Shown here: positions 6,305 through 8,610 of the stretch, in pieces
Layout of the letters: every line of letters begins with the position of its first letter
How positions within the stretch are numbered: position 1 is the first letter of the stretch
Made by a program: the position numbers and the translations under genes
NCBI GenBank assembly: GCA_910577795.1
Contig: CAJTNW010000008.1
Location: forward strand, 3,868 to 12,477
Source of the DNA: an uncultured Christensenella sp.
GTDB lineage: Bacteria > Bacillota > Clostridia > Christensenellales > UBA3700
DNA length: 8,610 nucleotides
Reading direction: 5' to 3'
Notes under the pieces: model-generated
The model's input: the letters and a program-made list of their open reading frames with translations, nothing else
What the model was told of the DNA's origin: nothing
Databases searched by the model: none

Positions 6305-6339
6305 CTAATAGATTTTGTAAAAATTGCAAACTCTATTAG
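6305..6339 (+). promoter_or_regulatory. Hairpin after recR, not a canonical terminator
   Basis: The arms CTAATAGA (6305-6312) and TCTATTAG (6332-6339) pair perfectly. A single mismatch follows, then an inner stem TTTG (6314-6317) with CAAA (6327-6330) closes a 9-base loop. No T-tract follows, so efficient intrinsic termination is not expected. The right half of the loop holds the 12-mer AAAAATTGCAAA, which recurs in the next hairpin. Confidence 0.6.
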
Positions 6340-6356
6340 TTAAATAATAAAAATAA

Positions 6357-6385
6357 AAATTGCAAAGTAGATGTTTTTGCAATTT
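6357..6385 (+). promoter_or_regulatory. Hairpin in the leader of the lipoprotein gene
   Basis: The arms AAATTGCAAA (6357-6366) and TTTGCAATTT (6376-6385) form a perfect 10-bp stem around a 9-base loop. The structure ends four to six bases before the ribosome site AAAAGGAG (6389-6396), so the site itself is free. The right arm could equally pair with the same sequence at 6321-6330 in the preceding hairpin. A symmetric protein-binding site is an alternative reading. Confidence 0.6.
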
Positions 6386-6400
6386 ATAAAAAGGAGATTT

Positions 6401-7294
6401 ATGAAAAAGAAAATTATCATTGTTTTTTCTTTAGTTATATTATTGATAGCAGTGCTAGTTGGTTGTAAAAACACATTAGTTCCTGGAGATGTAACTGTTT
6501 TATATAATCCTAAAGATGATGGTATGCAAATAGTTAAAGACCTTGATTCTTATGAGGTTATGCAACAAGCCTTTTCTTATTATAAAAATAACCAAAAATA
6601 TAAAATGGTAGTTGATTTTAAATTTAATGCAAGTCCTAACTTTGCATATCAAGTTACAAAACAAACGATTATAAGAAACAATGGCGAATATTATGAAGAA
6701 TATATTGCTATGGGAACTGGTGGTGCTAAAAAGAAAAATAAGGGTAATCAGTTTTATTATAATAATGGTAGTGTTAAAGCAAAATATATTCAAGAAAAAG
6801 ATATGACTTTAGATAAAGAAAATCATGCAGTAACCGCAGATTTTAGTAAAACAAGTTGGGGTAGTTTTATTAAAAGTAACGAAAATGATGGAATAAGCAC
6901 ACCGCTAGACAAAGTTAATCTTACTAAAGATAAAATTCATCAATATATACTAGGAGATAATTATATTGATAGAAGTACAGATAAACTTGTATATCAAAGA
7001 GATAATCAATACTATTGTTCAATTATTTTAAGTACAAAAGAAATGGATAACAATAATTATCAAAGTAGAGTGGTAAAGGCAATTGAAGCAGCAACAGAAG
7101 GTAAATTTGTAAAATTTAATGAAAATACAAGAATGGTTGCAGAACTTGAAAAAGTAGGAGAAACATTTAGGTTTAAACAATTTATTTTAATGGAAGATTA
7201 CACTGGTAAAGTTTCTGTAGCATCACTACAAGTTTCTCAGCAATATTGGCATAAATTTTATTATGATGCTGAAAGTTTAAAAATGCCTGTTTGA
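6401..7294 (+). CDS. Putative lipoprotein of unknown function
   Basis: The 297-residue protein begins MKKKIIIVFSLVILLIAVLVGC, a lipoprotein signal with basic residues 2-4, a hydrophobic core 5-20, and lipobox LVGC with the lipidated Cys22. The mature part should be anchored on the outer face of the membrane. It is rich in Tyr, Asn and Lys, with alternating strand-like stretches (YKMVVDFKFNASPNFAYQVT; EEYIAMGTGG; RFKQFILMEDYTG) and no motif I recognise. The ATG at 6401 is chosen over an in-frame ATG at 6371 because AAAAGGAG precedes it and it puts the signal peptide at the terminus; the 6371 codon lies in a hairpin loop. It ends in tandem stops TGA TAA. No convincing promoter was seen, so it may be transcribed from the recR side through the two hairpins. 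Confidence 0.87.
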   Translation: MKKKIIIVFSLVILLIAVLVGCKNTLVPGDVTVLYNPKDDGMQIVKDLDSYEVMQQAFSYYKNNQKYKMVVDFKFNASPNFAYQVTKQTIIRNNGEYYEEYIAMGTGGAKKKNKGNQFYYNNGSVKAKYIQEKDMTLDKENHAVTADFSKTSWGSFIKSNENDGISTPLDKVNLTKDKIHQYILGDNYIDRSTDKLVYQRDNQYYCSIILSTKEMDNNNYQSRVVKAIEAATEGKFVKFNENTRMVAELEKVGETFRFKQFILMEDYTGKVSVASLQVSQQYWHKFYYDAESLKMPV

Positions 7295-7319
7295 TAAAAT
7301 ATTGTTTTAATTTTAGATT
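7291..7319 (+). promoter_or_regulatory. Possible promoter for the FNT channel gene
   Basis: TTGATA (7291-7296), a 17-base spacer, then TAGATT (7314-7319), overlapping the lipoprotein stop codon. The -35 box has five and the -10 box four consensus matches. In such A+T-rich DNA this is only suggestive; co-transcription with the lipoprotein gene is equally possible. Confidence 0.35.
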
Positions 7320-7362
7320 TTAATTAATAAAACCTTTCAAAAATCGGTACTAAATTGTATGT

Positions 7363-7367
7363 AGAGG
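7363..7367 (+). promoter_or_regulatory. Ribosome binding site that decides the FNT start
   Basis: AGAGG lies five bases before the ATG at 7373. An upstream in-frame TTG at 7355 would place this site inside the coding region and has no ribosome site of its own, so it is rejected. Confidence 0.7.
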
Positions 7368-7372
7368 TAAAA

Positions 7373-8128
7373 ATGAAAGAAAAAATTCAGCAAAGATTAA
7401 AAGAAGATACTGCTTTTTTCCTACTTTCTATTATGGCAGGATTAATGATAGCCATTGGAGGGATAGCATATCTTTACATAACAAGTTTTGATAGTAATAG
7501 TATGGGACTTAAACTAGCAGGAAGTTTAGCATTTACTGTTGGTTTAACTTTTATCATTTTACTGGAATTTAAATTGTTTACTGGCTTGAATTGTGATTTA
7601 ATAAAGATTAATTATAAAGAATGGTACAAACTTATTGTTAGTTTTTTAGGTAACTGCGTTGGTTGCTGGTTTGGTGCATTATTAATTTTTAAAACTCCAA
7701 TAGGTAATAATGTTATTGCAAGAGCAATTGAGTTGTATCAAAGCAAATTATCTTTAGACTGGTGGGTTACTTTGTTGTCAGGTGTTATGTGTGGTATTTT
7801 TATTACTATGGCAGTACTTGGAGGTAGAGCATGCAAGTCAAGCAAAACTGCAAGTATAATTGCTGTTGTATTTCCTATATTTATATTTGTTATTTTGGGG
7901 GTTGAGCACTCTGTAGCAAATCAAGTTTACTTTGCTTTTGCAATACTTGGGGGCAAACCTTTTACAGGACAAATTGTTTTAAGTACTTTTCTTGTAATGA
8001 TAGGCAATATTTTGGGTGGTATACTTATTCCTGTTGTGTTGTTTGCAAAAGACAAATTATTAAAAAATAGCAAAGATAATAGCGATAATGAACAATTGAT
8101 TAAAGATGATGAAAATACTAATAAATAA
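7373..8128 (+). CDS. Formate/nitrite transporter (FNT) family channel
   Basis: The 251-residue membrane protein has six hydrophobic segments at about 15-37, 48-75, 86-108, 131-152, 160-183 and 199-226, and a charged cytoplasmic-type tail (227-251). FNT hallmarks are visible: the small-residue first helix AGLMIAIGGIAYLYI, the broken second helix with LFTG (68-71, Thr70), GNCVGCWFGALL (93-104), SGVMCGIFITMAVLGGRA (136-153), and the central histidine His179 in GVEHSVANQ. FNT pentamers conduct small monovalent anions such as formate, nitrite, hydrosulfide or lactate, each protomer having its own pore. Which anion is used here cannot be told. The motif is LFTGLN rather than the more common LFTGN. 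It follows the lipoprotein gene by 78 bases and ends at a strong terminator. Confidence 0.9.
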   Translation: MKEKIQQRLKEDTAFFLLSIMAGLMIAIGGIAYLYITSFDSNSMGLKLAGSLAFTVGLTFIILLEFKLFTGLNCDLIKINYKEWYKLIVSFLGNCVGCWFGALLIFKTPIGNNVIARAIELYQSKLSLDWWVTLLSGVMCGIFITMAVLGGRACKSSKTASIIAVVFPIFIFVILGVEHSVANQVYFAFAILGGKPFTGQIVLSTFLVMIGNILGGILIPVVLFAKDKLLKNSKDNSDNEQLIKDDENTNK

Positions 8129-8147
8129 AATAAATATTATGAAAATA

Positions 8148-8179
8148 AAAAAACACTGCAAACAATTGCAGTGTTTTTT
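8148..8179. terminator. Bidirectional intrinsic terminator between convergent genes
   Basis: AAAAAACACTGCA (8148-8160) pairs perfectly with TGCAGTGTTTTTT (8167-8179) around the loop AACAAT. The A-run on the left and T-run on the right let it work in both directions, for the FNT gene (rightward) and the gene at 8178-8610 (leftward). The leftward gene's stop codon TAA (8180-8178) overlaps the stem. Confidence 0.92.
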
Positions 8180-8610
8180 AGTATTTATTTAATACAAAAG
8201 TTGAATTTAATGTTACTGGTTTAACAGAATTATCAAGGTATTTAATTTGGAATAATTCTTTTTCGCCATTTTTGTTATATTCAAAATATTTATAATTATC
8301 AATATTTTTTATGTGATTTAAGATTTTATTGTCAGAAAGAACACATATGTCTATTTTATTATTTTCTACAATAAACCAACCAACAGGTATAGTGTCTTTG
8401 TATACTATTTGAATGTGCGTATCTTCCAATAAATATTCATCAATTAAATCTAATATGATATTTTTATCTATAAATTGATAGTTTAAATGATTGCTGGTAA
8501 CATTATCATATAGATTAATTAGCAAATTAATATCCATTTTTGTAGCATTTTTAATAGTATAAATATTATCATTGCAATATTTTATCTTTTTGTAATTGCC
8601 AGTAACAAGA
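8178..8610 (-). CDS. Unrecognised protein, C-terminal part, possibly GNAT-like (5' end outside the window)
   Basis: The frame on the complement is open from the right edge to the TAA at 8180-8178, giving 143 visible residues. An internal ATG at 8537 would give 119 residues but has no ribosome site, and the frame continues upstream as LVTGNYKKIKYCNDNIYTIK, so the true start is probably beyond the window. The stretch YTIKNATKMDINLLINLYDNV followed later by VYKDTIPVGWFIVENNKIDI resembles the start and the central strands of an N-acetyltransferase fold, but no acetyl-CoA loop (Q/RxxGxG/A) is visible. I cannot assign a function. It ends inside the shared terminator, convergent to the FNT gene. Confidence 0.6.
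   Translation of the reverse strand, partial: LVTGNYKKIKYCNDNIYTIKNATKMDINLLINLYDNVTSNHLNYQFIDKNIILDLIDEYLLEDTHIQIVYKDTIPVGWFIVENNKIDICVLSDNKILNHIKNIDNYKYFEYNKNGEKELFQIKYLDNSVKPVTLNSTFVLNKY

Noticed and set aside
6371..6400. Upstream in-frame ATG for the lipoprotein
   Set aside because: It lies in a hairpin loop without a ribosome site and would put extra residues before a canonical signal peptide.
7292..7297. TGA followed by TAA as a sign of TGA-to-Trp recoding
   Set aside because: TGG is used for tryptophan throughout and no conserved position carries TGA, so the tandem stop is ordinary.

Overview
The window looks like chromosomal DNA of a low-G+C Gram-positive bacterium, most likely an uncultured member of the Clostridia (Bacillota). 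Four things point that way: strong A+T bias, clear Shine-Dalgarno sites, sigma-A type promoters with 17-bp spacers, and the dnaX-ybaB-recR order. Tryptophan is encoded by TGG throughout, which argues against a Mycoplasma-type code. The lineage is inferred from composition and gene order only. No tRNA, rRNA, CRISPR array, insertion sequence or phage gene was seen.

Layout. (1) 1-784, minus strand: the first 261 codons of an ABC-F ATPase that runs off the left edge. (2) 785-989: back-to-back promoters for the ABC-F gene (leftward) and a metal-dependent amidohydrolase (rightward, 990-1793). (3) 1870-3411: a 513-residue protein with its own strong promoter. It has a long Glu/Val/Pro-rich segment, a middle domain I cannot name, and a C-terminal segment resembling the C-terminal half of ribosomal protein L15. 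(4) 3412-3780: very A+T-rich non-coding DNA with a strong intrinsic terminator and the dnaX promoter. (5) 3793-6286: dnaX-ybaB-recR. (6) 6287-6400: two hairpins sharing a repeated 12-mer. (7) 6401-7294: a lipoprotein of unknown function. (8) 7373-8128: a formate/nitrite-transporter family channel. (9) 8148-8179: a bidirectional terminator. (10) 8178-8610, minus strand: the 3' part of an unrecognised, possibly GNAT-like gene that continues past the right edge.

Functional links. dnaX (clamp-loader subunit), ybaB (nucleoid-associated protein) and recR (recombination mediator) form a widely conserved replication/repair cluster, with recR overlapping ybaB by one base. The ABC-F, amidohydrolase, L15-like, lipoprotein and channel genes have no evident pathway link to each other.

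The most unusual item is the L15-like chimera at 1870-3411. It joins a fold normally found in the ribosome to a very acidic repetitive arm, and within that arm a 26-residue module is duplicated with only synonymous differences. Second-tier items are the divergent promoter pair, the twin hairpins before the lipoprotein gene, and an in-frame A7 slippery site in dnaX where a -1 shift would give a gamma-like product.
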